Part shown: one piece after another, positions 55,279 to 64,000 of the stretch
How positions within the stretch are numbered: position 1 is the stretch's first letter
Layout of the letters: every line of letters starts with the position of its first letter
Assembly (NCBI RefSeq): GCF_011397635.1
Contig: NC_064764.1
Coordinates: 37,484,777-37,548,776, forward strand
Source: Epinephelus fuscoguttatus
Taxonomy: Eukaryota; Chordata; Actinopteri; Perciformes; Serranidae
Direction: 5' to 3'
Length of the DNA stretch: 64,000 nt
The notes under the pieces: model-generated
Databases searched by the model: none
Told to the model about the DNA's origin: nothing
Seen by the model: only the letters and a program-made list of their open reading frames with translations
Program-made: the position numbers and the translations under genes

Positions 55279-57797
55279 GCAAGGCAACAAATATGATTCT
55301 TTTCAAAATAATCTAATTTATGGAAAACTCAGGTATGAAGAACACACTATGCTGTTAGATGCATATAATCTGTGTAAACAGTTTATTTTTATGCTGTCAG
55401 AACAGTGTAATCTGCATTTGTATTTAACAGCCCCTGTAACATCCATTTGGAGGAAGACAAGCTGGTCCACATGCCCAGCTTTCAGGATGCTTCTCTGTGC
55501 TGTCATAATGTCTCCTGCGGTGGAAAAAACTCTCTCTTCAGAAACACTTGTTCCAGGAATGTGCAGGAAACACTTTGCTACTCTGCTTAGCTGAGGGTAT
55601 TCTTGTTCGTGTTCCCTCCACCAACTGAGGGGATCCCCTGTGAGAGGTAAAGGGGTTTCTTCGTTGAACCTCTTGATCTCAGCTGCAGCAGCATCATGTG
55701 CAAATTTTGGACCAGCATTGTCATTGGCAGAGGTAAACGTAGGTCCAAGCAAATCAACCAATGCACTCCTTGGTCTCTTCAGAGGAGGCTGAGGGACAGG
55801 AGCAGGACCATCCTTGAAGTTGGGGAATTCTTTCTCCTCCACTGGACTTTGAGTGTCTTGCTCCACTTGCTGCTGAAAAACATCAAAGCATCAGATAAAA
55901 CTAGTGTTACAGCAAGCCAAATTTTAACATCCAAAATTCATCCTATTGCACATTTCTATTTTGTAGTTTACCCAAGTGCAACAATTAAAAACTAAATGAA
56001 AATATCTTTCATTTTGTATATTCATTTAATCAGATTTACACTTACAGTTATAACTGTAATCTAATAAAAAAGCAGTCTAATTAATTACGTACATTCTGTT
56101 GCTTCTTTATGGTAGCCACGAGAGCATCGGTCAGTCTGGAGTAGATCTCACTGGTCTCTTTCTCTGAGAAAAAGGGTAGATCCTTGAACCTAGGATCAAA
56201 ATCTGATACCATGTACAGCATCTCCCTCTCACTGGTATATCTTTTTCCCAGATCTTGTGTTATAGCTGCCTTGATCTCCTTCATTATCTGTGTGTCATCA
56301 TCTGGGCTTTCTTCTGTACCCTTGACAAGCTTGGCATGAAGTGGAACAATGATGGACAGTGTTGACATGCTCTCCTCTGACATCACCAATATGGCATCCT
56401 TCATTGGCTTGAGTGCCTTGAGCACACCCTCTGGCCAGGTGATGTCAGCCTCGTTCAATGTGAAGATTTCTTTTTCACTCTTTCTGACTTCTGTTAAAAG
56501 CCGTGCTGCATAAATAGCTGGCTGCTGTTCTAAAAATCAATTCATATGAGCTGTTCCATCTAGTGACAACGTCTGTTATCAGTCTGTGTTTTGGTAGCTG
56601 GAGCAGTTCTTGTTTGCACTTTAGCTGGTGGCTAGCTATGGTGCTGCATCTGAAAAAGGTTGTCACATGCCTCCTGCCGAGTAGTCGCACCACTGTTGGC
56701 AATTTTAATGCTCTCTGTGAGGCGAGATTAAGACTGTGTGCAAAACACTGTATGTGAGTCATGCCTGCAAGTTTAGCTGTGACGGTCATGTTGGACGCAT
56801 TGTCTGTAACAGTGACAGGATCTTTTGCATCCAGTCCCCATTCAGTTATAGCCTCACCCAGTAACGCTGCAATGTTTTCTCCTGTATGACTGTCTTGCAT
56901 AGTTCATGTTTACAGTACATGGGACTCTAGCTTCCACCCGTCAGTAATGTGATGCGCTGTTATGGTTACATACGATTCAGTGGCCCTCAATGTCCAAGCG
57001 TCGCATGTCAAAGCAACTCTCTCTGCTGAACTGAGAGAGTCCAGCACCCTGGCTAGTACTACTGTGTACAACTTAGGCAAAGTGATGTCAGTGAAGTGTT
57101 GCTGGGAAGGTATGGTGTAACAGGGCTGCAATGTTTGGATCATATTATGGAACCCCTCATTCTCTACAACACTAAGGGGGTGCATGTCTTTGCAAATGAA
57201 ATAAAGTAGTGACTGCGTTATCTTGGTTGCACGAGTTGAGGTCGGTGGTAACTTCGATGTGTGGACTTGTTCCAGAGTTTGTCGAGAGGGGTCCATTTGT
57301 TTCACGTTAGCCATTAGCTGTACATCAGCATGGAGTCTGGCCATGTGTGCTCGCAGATTTGTCATGTTGCCAGAGTATTTAACTCTGGTATGGCACATTT
57401 TACAAAGCCGCATGACTCTTGTCGCTGTCTTTATAGCCTTCCTTATTTCGAAAACCGAAATGATTCCACACATCAGCTTTGTATATCACGGGAGCCGGTT
57501 GTATGCGCTCAGATTCAGCCATCGGTCACCTGTGTTTGCTAACACGAGACTCCAGAGTTTGCAGAGGCTTTTATGCTCATGAGATCTTATTGTTTCGGTG
57601 GAGTGGAAGAGTCAAACGGCTGTGTGACTGCTGGTAACTAGTGGTAGGAGGGTTAAATACAACACACAAAATAACCACTGCCAGAAATGCATTAAAACTA
57701 CTGATTAAAAATTGATATAGTACTTTTGAGAATTGATACAGTATTGCAAAATGAAATATTGCGATATATCAATGTATCAATATTTTCGTACATCACT
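55279..57797 (-). mobile_element. hAT transposon with broken ZBED-type transposase
   Basis: The minus strand encodes, in order: a BED finger (CKMCHTRVKYSGNMTNLRAH, 57410-57351), TCDAWTLRATESYVTITAHH (57009-56950), VTDNASNM and HIQCFAHSLNLA (56810-56726), TRWNSSYELI, VSDFDPRFKDLPFF (56206-56165) and the C-terminal dimerisation region DPLSWWREHEQEYPQLSRVA with TSVSEERVFSTAG (55660-55520). A plausible intron is 55873-56092 (gtacgt...ttttcag). Frame breaks lie near 56905 and 56470. The right end ctagtgatgtacgaaaatat, read inward, is hAT-like. The left end was not identified. With element A it replaces about 150 bases of OR9 flank. Confidence 0.8.
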
Positions 57798-58511
57798 AGT
57801 AAAATATATAGAATAACGCCACAATGTTATCGACGTTTGAAATCCTTTATTGCCATGTTAATAAAATGGTCATGAAGTTATAAGACACAACAACAACAAT
57901 GAGATGAACAAAACAGTGAAAACTGACAAGATAAAAACTGATGGAGTAAGGGAGCAGAGTTAAATACAATCAGGGTCTACTGTGGTATAAATGTATGATT
58001 TCAGAAATTATTTAAAATAAAATACAATCAGTTGAGTGGATGTCCACTGAGAGATTGTTCCAGAGGCTCTCACAGCTCACAGGGACTCTAACGTTCATTC
58101 ATGACACAAATAAAAACCCATGCAGTGCATCAAAAGTTAGCAATATAATTCTAAAAAAATCCCTTTAAACACAATGTATAAACAGTGTAAAAAGACAAAA
58201 GCAGGGTTTTAGTTCTAGTATTTATAAACTTCATCAATAGACCCAGAATATTAATAATGGATATAATAAATAGGGTTCTGCATTTGTACAGTAAATTCAA
58301 AGCAGTAAGACAGTAATGAAACACTGAGAATGAAACTACTGCAACAGAGTAACTGCAGAAAATGTCATCAGTCATCTCATTGTTGAAGCTTACAGTGCTC
58401 ATTACTGTGCATTATTAAGTAAAACAAGTCCTAAAGTTAAACACTTTCCAAGGATCAGAGAAATCACATCTCTGCACTGTTAAACAGAAGAAGAAATCAG
58501 TGTTGAAAACA
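57798..58511 (-). other. Downstream flank of OR9
   Basis: B-type flank resuming at taaaatatatagaataacg. The old LINE tail lies at about 57830-58230 with AATAAA at its end. The LINE-derived sequence is shortened near 58200 relative to OR7 and OR8. Confidence 0.6.
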
Positions 58512-59438
58512 TTAGTTCATCTTCCTATGACATAACAACTGCTTGAGATGTTTTGAAATTTCTTTCATTTTCAGTCCATATATGATTGGATTAACAAGTG
58601 GATGATACAAAACCAGCTGTAAAGTCATTATTAAATTTGCAAGTTTTGGAATTTCAGATTCCAGTCGAGCTATAATTACATTATATGTGCACAACAAGGA
58701 AAAGTTGATCAAAACCAACAGGTGAGGTAAACAGGTCTCTGCAGCTTTTTTCCTGACTTTTCTGCAACTTCGATAGGTTATTCTGAAAATTTGTGCATAC
58801 GTGGAAAGTATAAAGAGCATCGGAAAAAATGACACATCCAGCAAAACGACCAAACCCAATATTGTCAGTGCTCTTGATGTGCTACACTGAAGTTTGTAAA
58901 TTGAGTTACTGCAAAAAATTGCTTTTAAAGTAAACCTACAGAGCTTTTCGTTAAAGGACATTATTGTCAGTGCCATCATCTGACAAGCAGGAACAAACCA
59001 AGCTAAAGCCAGAAAGATACAGACAGTTGTTTTTCTCATGATAGTTGGATATTGCAGAGGTTTACATATAGACACATACCTGTCATAGGCCATGGCTGAC
59101 AACAGTAAGAACTCTGCACCGCCTAAAGTATAAAACAGAAAATACTGGAGGAGACAGGCTGAATAAGATATGATCTGTTTTTCAGATAAAAAGTCAATCA
59201 GAAACTTTGGGTAAATAGCAGTGCTGAAAAGAACAGAGTTGATTAACAAAGCTGCAATGAAAATGTACATAGGCTCATGGAGGTTTCGCTGAATCACAAT
59301 AAGATACACAATAGTAGAATTACTGCAGATTATTAAAATATATACTATAAACATGACCATAAAATAAAGGAATCTGTATTTGTGAACTTCCACATGTCCA
59401 CCTAGAGTTATATATGTTGCATTTAATCCTTCATCCAT
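58512..59438 (-). CDS. Olfactory receptor OR9 (subfamily B), intact
   Basis: A 308-residue OR; start ATG at 59438, the in-frame TTG upstream not favoured. V7A changes the usual NVT to NAT, which still permits N-glycosylation at N6. ECL2 QMMALTIMSFNEKLCRF is closest to pseudogene OR5. TM5 has LGLVVLLDVSFFP, with D201 where the others have N. ECL3/TM7 ARLESEIPKLANL matches OR7 and OR8. The combination makes it a second mosaic. Hallmarks HEPMY, C95, MAYDRYVSICKPLQY, KAAETCLPHL and NPIIY are intact. Confidence 0.95.
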   Translation of the reverse strand: MDEGLNATYITLGGHVEVHKYRFLYFMVMFIVYILIICSNSTIVYLIVIQRNLHEPMYIFIAALLINSVLFSTAIYPKFLIDFLSEKQIISYSACLLQYFLFYTLGGAEFLLLSAMAYDRYVSICKPLQYPTIMRKTTVCIFLALAWFVPACQMMALTIMSFNEKLCRFTLKAIFCSNSIYKLQCSTSRALTILGLVVLLDVSFFPMLFILSTYAQIFRITYRSCRKVRKKAAETCLPHLLVLINFSLLCTYNVIIARLESEIPKLANLIMTLQLVLYHPLVNPIIYGLKMKEISKHLKQLLCHRKMN

Positions 59439-59879
59439 TAAGATAGTCAAAAATTAACAATCACTTAAACAGGCAGATAATATAACAGACATACTGAACC
59501 TACAACTACAAGTAAAGAATTCACTCTCTGAACATCCATTTAACAATCAACCTGTATTTGAATGTGTTATTCATTCACAGTTACCTGACTTCATTAAAAA
59601 ATGCAGGTGGGACGTGTTCACCTCCAAACTCCACAGGCTGAGTTTGTGACATGTTTTTATCAGACTGCTTCATCCTCCATAGATCTCATTACACCATTCA
59701 CCAAAGGAAACAATAACACGTGACAAACTTTGTCAAACTCTGTAGCCCAGAAATCAGAAGCCATAGTTCATCTTTTTTACTGGAGAATGTGCATATGCAG
59801 TGTTTTCTGTGCCAATATAAAGAAAAAAAAACAGTACAGCATTTTAATAATTTTCAACATGTATTGTTTTGGAAAGTGA
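59439..59879 (-). promoter_or_regulatory. Upstream region of OR9
   Basis: Block II near 59469-59490, block I with the MEDEAV mini-ORF near 59666-59683. Confidence 0.4.
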
Positions 59880-59985
59880 CTTTATTTCCTTTACCAAGTG
59901 GTGTCTCCCTCATACTGTGTCACAGAGCGCTTTTTTATTTGTTTGGGCACCCCTGGTCAAAATTTATTTTACTGTAAATTGTTAA

Positions 59986-61347
59986 GACAACAATTTTTCA
60001 ACCTGGGCCCTATTTCCCCATGTGTATGTGTGCGTATGATTCATGGGTACAACTCGTTGTAAAATTGGTTCAGTATTGAGGGAGGCGGATGCAACCGGGA
60101 GCCGCAAAACGAGCTAAAACGGTAACAGGGGCAAATACGTCCCGTGTAAGTTTGCACATTAAAAGTGCTTTTTTTCGCCACTGACCGGTTCAGATCGCCA
60201 GTGCTATGAGTGCTATGAGTGGAGTCAGCTGTCAGTCAGTGTTGGAGCAGAGAGGGAGAGGGCTGCCCCGCTGGGTACTGTAAGTGAGTATGTGTGTATG
60301 AAGTGTGTGTGTTACGTTAGAAGAGTCAGAGGACGGAGTGTTTTACGTGCAACCCCTGGAGTGTTACCGGAGTTTTACCAGAGTGTTATGGAGTGCTCAA
60401 ATAAACGGGCCTTTTTCCCGAATGCAAGAACAGGATGTTGTGCAACACCCCGTACAGCTTTCACAGGCTGCCTTTGTTGGACGGTGAGATGTTGAAGTTG
60501 TGGCTAGTTGTGCTACAAATGGATGCTAACACTCCTGTCCAGACACTGCGCCTTGCAGACCATCGGGTCTGCAGTGCTCACTTCTCCCAAGATGACTACT
60601 GTCAGCCGAAGAAGAGAAGACATCCAATCCCGAAACACCTCTTCCTCAAGAGAACGGCTGTCCCACGAGTAGAGACAGCTACAGACATAGTGGAGCAAAG
60701 CTCGTGACATCACACAGCCCAGAGGTAAGGGAAAGGCTAAGTTAGTATGCTGTTTACAGAGATAGCACTGGCAATCTGAACCAGTCAGTGGCGAAAAAAC
60801 ACACACTTCATATACACATACTCATTTTTTTATTAAACCTTTATTTAACCAAGTGAAGCTTATTGAGATATAGAACCTCTTTTTCAAAAGCGGAGTATTT
60901 ATGTGGAGCATTTGTCAAGATCAAATCAAGCAATGATGACTTCTCAGGACATTTGACATTTGGACGTGTTGCCTCCTCAATAAGTTGTGTCAGATTAAAG
61001 GAGTCACACACCGATTTGACCTGGCCCGGGATTTGTATGGACATTTACAGTACCCAGCGGGGCAGCCCTCCCCCTCTCTGCTCCAACACTGACTGACAGC
61101 TGACTCCACTCATAGCACTCATAACACTGGCGATCTGAGCCGGTCAGTGGCGAAAAAAAGCACTTTTAATGCGCAAACTTATACGGATGTATTTGCGCCC
61201 GTTACCGTTTTAGCACGTTTTGCGGCTCCAGTAGCATCCACCTCCCTCAATACTGAACCAATTTTAGAACGAGTTGTACCTATGAATCATACGCACACAT
61301 ACACATGGGGAAATAGGGCCCAGGTTGAAAAATACTGAAGTTGTCCT
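59986..61347 (+). mobile_element. Kolobok-like DNA element B with THAP domain
   Basis: Flanked by TTAA (59982-59985 and 61348-61351), with inverted terminal arms of about 300 bases (59986-60284 and 61045-61347; cctgggccctatttccccat near both ends). The internal region at 60435-60660 encodes a THAP-type zinc finger: FHRLPLLD, then DHRVCSAHFSQDDY with the C-x2-H pair, and LKRTAVPRV. THAP domains are typical of Kolobok transposases. The DDE core is missing. A third, 40-base copy of the arm lies internally at about 60760-60800. On the minus strand 60841-61044 is a LINE endonuclease fragment (TRPNVKCPEKSSLLDLILTN). Confidence 0.7.
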
Positions 61348-61516
61348 TTAAGTAAGTACAAGATGAACTGATCTTCAAAAGACATGAAGTTAAACATGCT
61401 TTTCAACATTTTAAGCGAGACCAGTGTGTTATTTTGCTTTGTATAATTTTGGAGTGGAAAAAAGGGAAAGGAACATCATGTAAAGGTTTGAACACCTCAA
61501 GACATTTGAGCTCTCA

Positions 61517-62623
61517 GGCCTAGTCCATACGGACCTGTGTACTTCTGAAAACAAAATTTTTCGGGCTCCGGTTTCCAAAAAAAATTCATCCACACAAGTG
61601 GTGTGATAAAAAAATATGATATCCACACAAAACCGCAAAACCGGCTATCAAGTGATGTAATACATATGCCAAAGCAGTAGGTGGCGATGTAACTTCTTAC
61701 AGAAAGGTCATTTTAACCAATGAGAAGTCAGAGTCAACACTGCTACCACAAAAGCAGCGACGGGCCTGCCAACGGAGGTCCGACCCAGCCAGATCCTGAA
61801 CCTCCGTTGGCAGGCCTGTCGCTGCTTTTGTGGTTGTATTTTATACATATGATATCGATTTTGTATCTTTACATAGCAAACAGATACCCCCCATTCAATT
61901 GAAAGCATAACTGATTTGAGTAACAGCATGAGAGCAAATCTGGGTATATAAACGGTTGGTTTGCGCTGCGTTCTTCAGTTGGCAGTTACACCTAGAGTAA
62001 AGCTACTGAAGACCGAGTGGCTGCAACCGTCACTAATGCTAGTGTAGTTCCTCAGGGATTTAAGTTGTTATTACTTTAATCTTGACACTATAACCTGTGA
62101 CAACACATTAGCTAAGGGTGTAAGGACTGTAACTGTTGGTAGCTCTTGTTGATTTTGTTTAAATATGTTGAATTATAATGTTATGGGTTATTGTTTGTTG
62201 GACGATTGAGCTAAGCTAACTGACGCTAGCGTCAACTGTCACTTGTTGCCATAGCAACGGTAAACATTCACATACAAGCTAAGAGCAGAGTGTAGAATCA
62301 AGCTTCATTGTAAATATAGTTAAGATACATTGTATTTAACACAGTATGTGGGATTTTAGTAGTTAGTAAACTTTTAGAAAAGAGCTAGGCCTATTTACCA
62401 TCGCTCTGACGTCAAACAAGGGCGTCAGGTAATAAAATACTGCAGTTATCCTTTCTACACGCAACCGCTGGCACCGGAGTTTTCCAAAAACTTCACCCTG
62501 GACTCCGGTTTCAAAGAAACGCGGTTTCGGGTGCCCAAAAGTGCGGTTGCGTGTGGCGAAACAGCCAAATCGCATAGAATAATACACAGTTTCAGAAGTA
62601 CACGGGTCCGTGTGGACTAGGCC
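61517..62623. mobile_element. Terminal-inverted-repeat element, 3-bp target site
   Basis: Ends are inverted: ggcctagtccatacggac on the left and ggcctagtccacacggac read inward from the right. Flanks are tca on the left and tta on the right. The uninterrupted site elsewhere reads ctctcagacaac, fitting a 3-bp TNA duplication and a Harbinger-type element. The interior has no transposase. It does have a strong hairpin (61746-61833) and a TATA-like gggtatataaacgg near 61943. Confidence 0.7.
61746..61833. repeat. 33-bp hairpin within the TIR element
   Basis: Arms 61746-61778 and 61801-61833 are complementary with one mismatch around a 22-nt loop. Core ggcctgccaacggagg pairs with cctccgttggcaggcc. 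Confidence 0.9.
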
Positions 62624-62740
62624 TTAGACAACTTTTACCAGGGTGTTGTTAGGGCTCTGGTTTGTTCACAGTCATTATTAGGAAAGGCCAGTTTAAGCAA
62701 ATTTCAGAGCTTTGTAAATACTCTGACTCCTGAAACCTTG

Positions 62741-64000
62741 AGCCCTGCTGTGTCAAAACTCCCAAATCCTTCAAACTGATAGTTTAATGTACTTTATGAA
62801 ACTGAATTAATTAAACGGCTATCATTTTTCCTTTTTTATGGTGCCCCACACGGTGAGTTCATGTAAATTAAATCATATTATTCTATTTCATTAATAGTTA
62901 TCATAATTATTTCTTATAGCCATTTTAATACTTTCAACTATGTGTTCCCAACATTAGCATTCAAAGACATGGTCTTTTAATGATATAGTACAGAATAACA
63001 ATCAACATTAATAATCAGGGAAGACATTTAGCCTACATTTTAGTTGATGGGAGGAGGTTAGGGACCTGGATCATGAATAGGGGGACACTGGCCCAAAAAT
63101 AGGTTAAAACCACTGTTCTACATTATGTCATCCTAATAATAAAAAAAAAAAAATCTTCCAACCAACATATTAAATCATTTGTGCTTTCTGGTGTCCTAGC
63201 TCTGACAGAGCACCATTATTATTGTGGAGGTTATGTCAATCTTACGTAGCACATAGCCAAGATAACTGCTGGGAAAAATATATTTTTATGCCTCTCCAGT
63301 AAAGTTCAGTCCGTGCACCAGGTGTTACAGTATACAGTGTTCATTATGAGCACTACATTGTAAAATATATAGAATAACGTCAACATTTGAAATCCTTTAT
63401 TGCCATGTTAATAACATGGTCATGAAGTTATAAGACACATCAACAACAACGAGATGAACAAAACAGTGAAAACTGACAAGATAAAAACTAATGGAGTAAG
63501 GGAGCAGAGTTAAATACAATCAGGGTCTACTGTGGGATAAATGTATGATTTCAGAAATTATTTAAAATAAAATACAGAGTCAGCTGAGGGAATGTCCTCT
63601 GAGAGATTGTTCCAGGGGCTCTCACAGCTCACAGGGACTCTAACGTTCAGTAGTGACACAAGTAAAAACCCATGCAGTGCATCAAAAGTCAGTGGTTAAT
63701 AACCTCTTTAAACACAATCTATAAACAGTGTAAAGAGGCAACAGCAGGTGTAATGTGATTCTATCTCTTAGTTCTACTATTTATATACTTCAGCAATAGA
63801 CCGAGAAAACTAATAATGGACATAATAAATAGGGTTCTGCATTTGTACAGTAAATTCAAAGCAGTACGACAGTAATGAAACACTGAGAATGAAACTACTA
63901 AAATGTATCAGTCATCACATTGTTGAAGCTGACAGTGCTCATTACTGTGTATTATTTAGCAAATCAAGTCCAATTGTAGTCTTTTTTGAAGAAGAAATTT
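62741..64000 (-). other. Downstream flank of a further B-type OR
   Basis: B-type distal flank (62741-63370) and old LINE tail (about 63380-63790, AATAAA in complement near 63398). The sequence runs to gaagaagaaattt at 64000. By alignment to OR9 (58489-58512) the stop codon of the next minus-strand OR lies about 10-15 bases past the window. No gene inside. Confidence 0.65.

Larger units (their letters stand above)
59880..62740 (+). mobile_element. Tc1-type 5' end split by two DNA elements
   Basis: Tc1 left-end sequence in three pieces, 59880-59985, 61348-61516 and 62624-62740. The first gap holds a TTAA-flanked Kolobok-like element, the second a terminal-inverted-repeat element. The intact versions at 35300 and 52565 give the empty sites for both insertions. 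Confidence 0.75.

Noticed and set aside
55013-55594. 193-codon + strand ORF
   Set aside because: It runs antisense to the hAT C-terminal domain and across the TTAA element boundary; a chance frame.
60292-60707. THAP-domain ORF as a host THAP gene
   Set aside because: It lies between 300-base inverted arms with TTAA flanks, so it belongs to a transposon.
61708-61929. Overlapping short ORFs on both strands over the hairpin
   Set aside because: The palindromic sequence gives mirrored frames; no protein similarity recognised.

Overview
The window is teleost fish genomic DNA. The evidence is an array of intronless type I olfactory receptor (OR) genes with the MAYDRY, HEPMY and NPxxY signatures, set in AT-rich sequence full of fish-type mobile elements: L2-like LINEs with (ATT)n or (ATTG)n tails, tRNA-derived SINEs, Tc1, Harbinger, hAT and Kolobok-like DNA transposons, LTR fossils and long CA, TA and CT microsatellites. 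I cannot name the species. No non-OR host gene was recognised.

Layout. 1-10.5 kb: two direct copies of a 4.76 kb unit, each an L2-like LINE followed by an OR gene (OR1 at 4073, OR2 at 8847, both +). 10.5-18 kb: a TE nest, with a SINE inside an L2, inside an LTR-retroelement fossil, plus further SINE and LINE pieces. 18-20.6 kb: OR3 (-), the inverted third member of subfamily A. 20.6-24 kb: a SINE fragment and a Harbinger element with intact ends. 24.2-25.2 kb: OR4 (+), first member of subfamily B. 25-32.5 kb: an inverted repeat whose other arm carries OR5 (-), a one-base frameshift pseudogene; a LINE sits in the second arm. 32.5-64 kb: OR6, OR7, OR8 and OR9 (all -), separated by spacers of Tc1, Harbinger, L2, solo LTR, hAT and Kolobok-like sequence. 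The spacer plus OR7 and the spacer plus OR8 are a recent 8-9 kb tandem duplication. The last 1.2 kb is the 3' flank of a further subfamily B gene whose stop codon should lie about 10-15 bases beyond the window.

How it works together. The nine visible receptors form two subfamilies, A (OR1-3) and B (OR4-9). Each predicts a 308-residue seven-helix odorant receptor. Within each subfamily the 3' half of the coding sequence is nearly invariant, while TM2/TM3 or TM4/ECL2 vary, and OR6 and OR9 are mosaics. This suggests birth by tandem and inverted duplication followed by gene conversion. Short upstream blocks about 230 and 50 bases before the ATG are shared by both subfamilies although most flanking DNA is not, making them the best candidates for shared OR control sequence. 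I found no evidence of a wholly new biological system. The most notable things are the duplication architecture, the receptor mosaics, the conserved upstream blocks (one holding a tiny conserved ORF in subfamily B) and several transposons with exactly readable ends.
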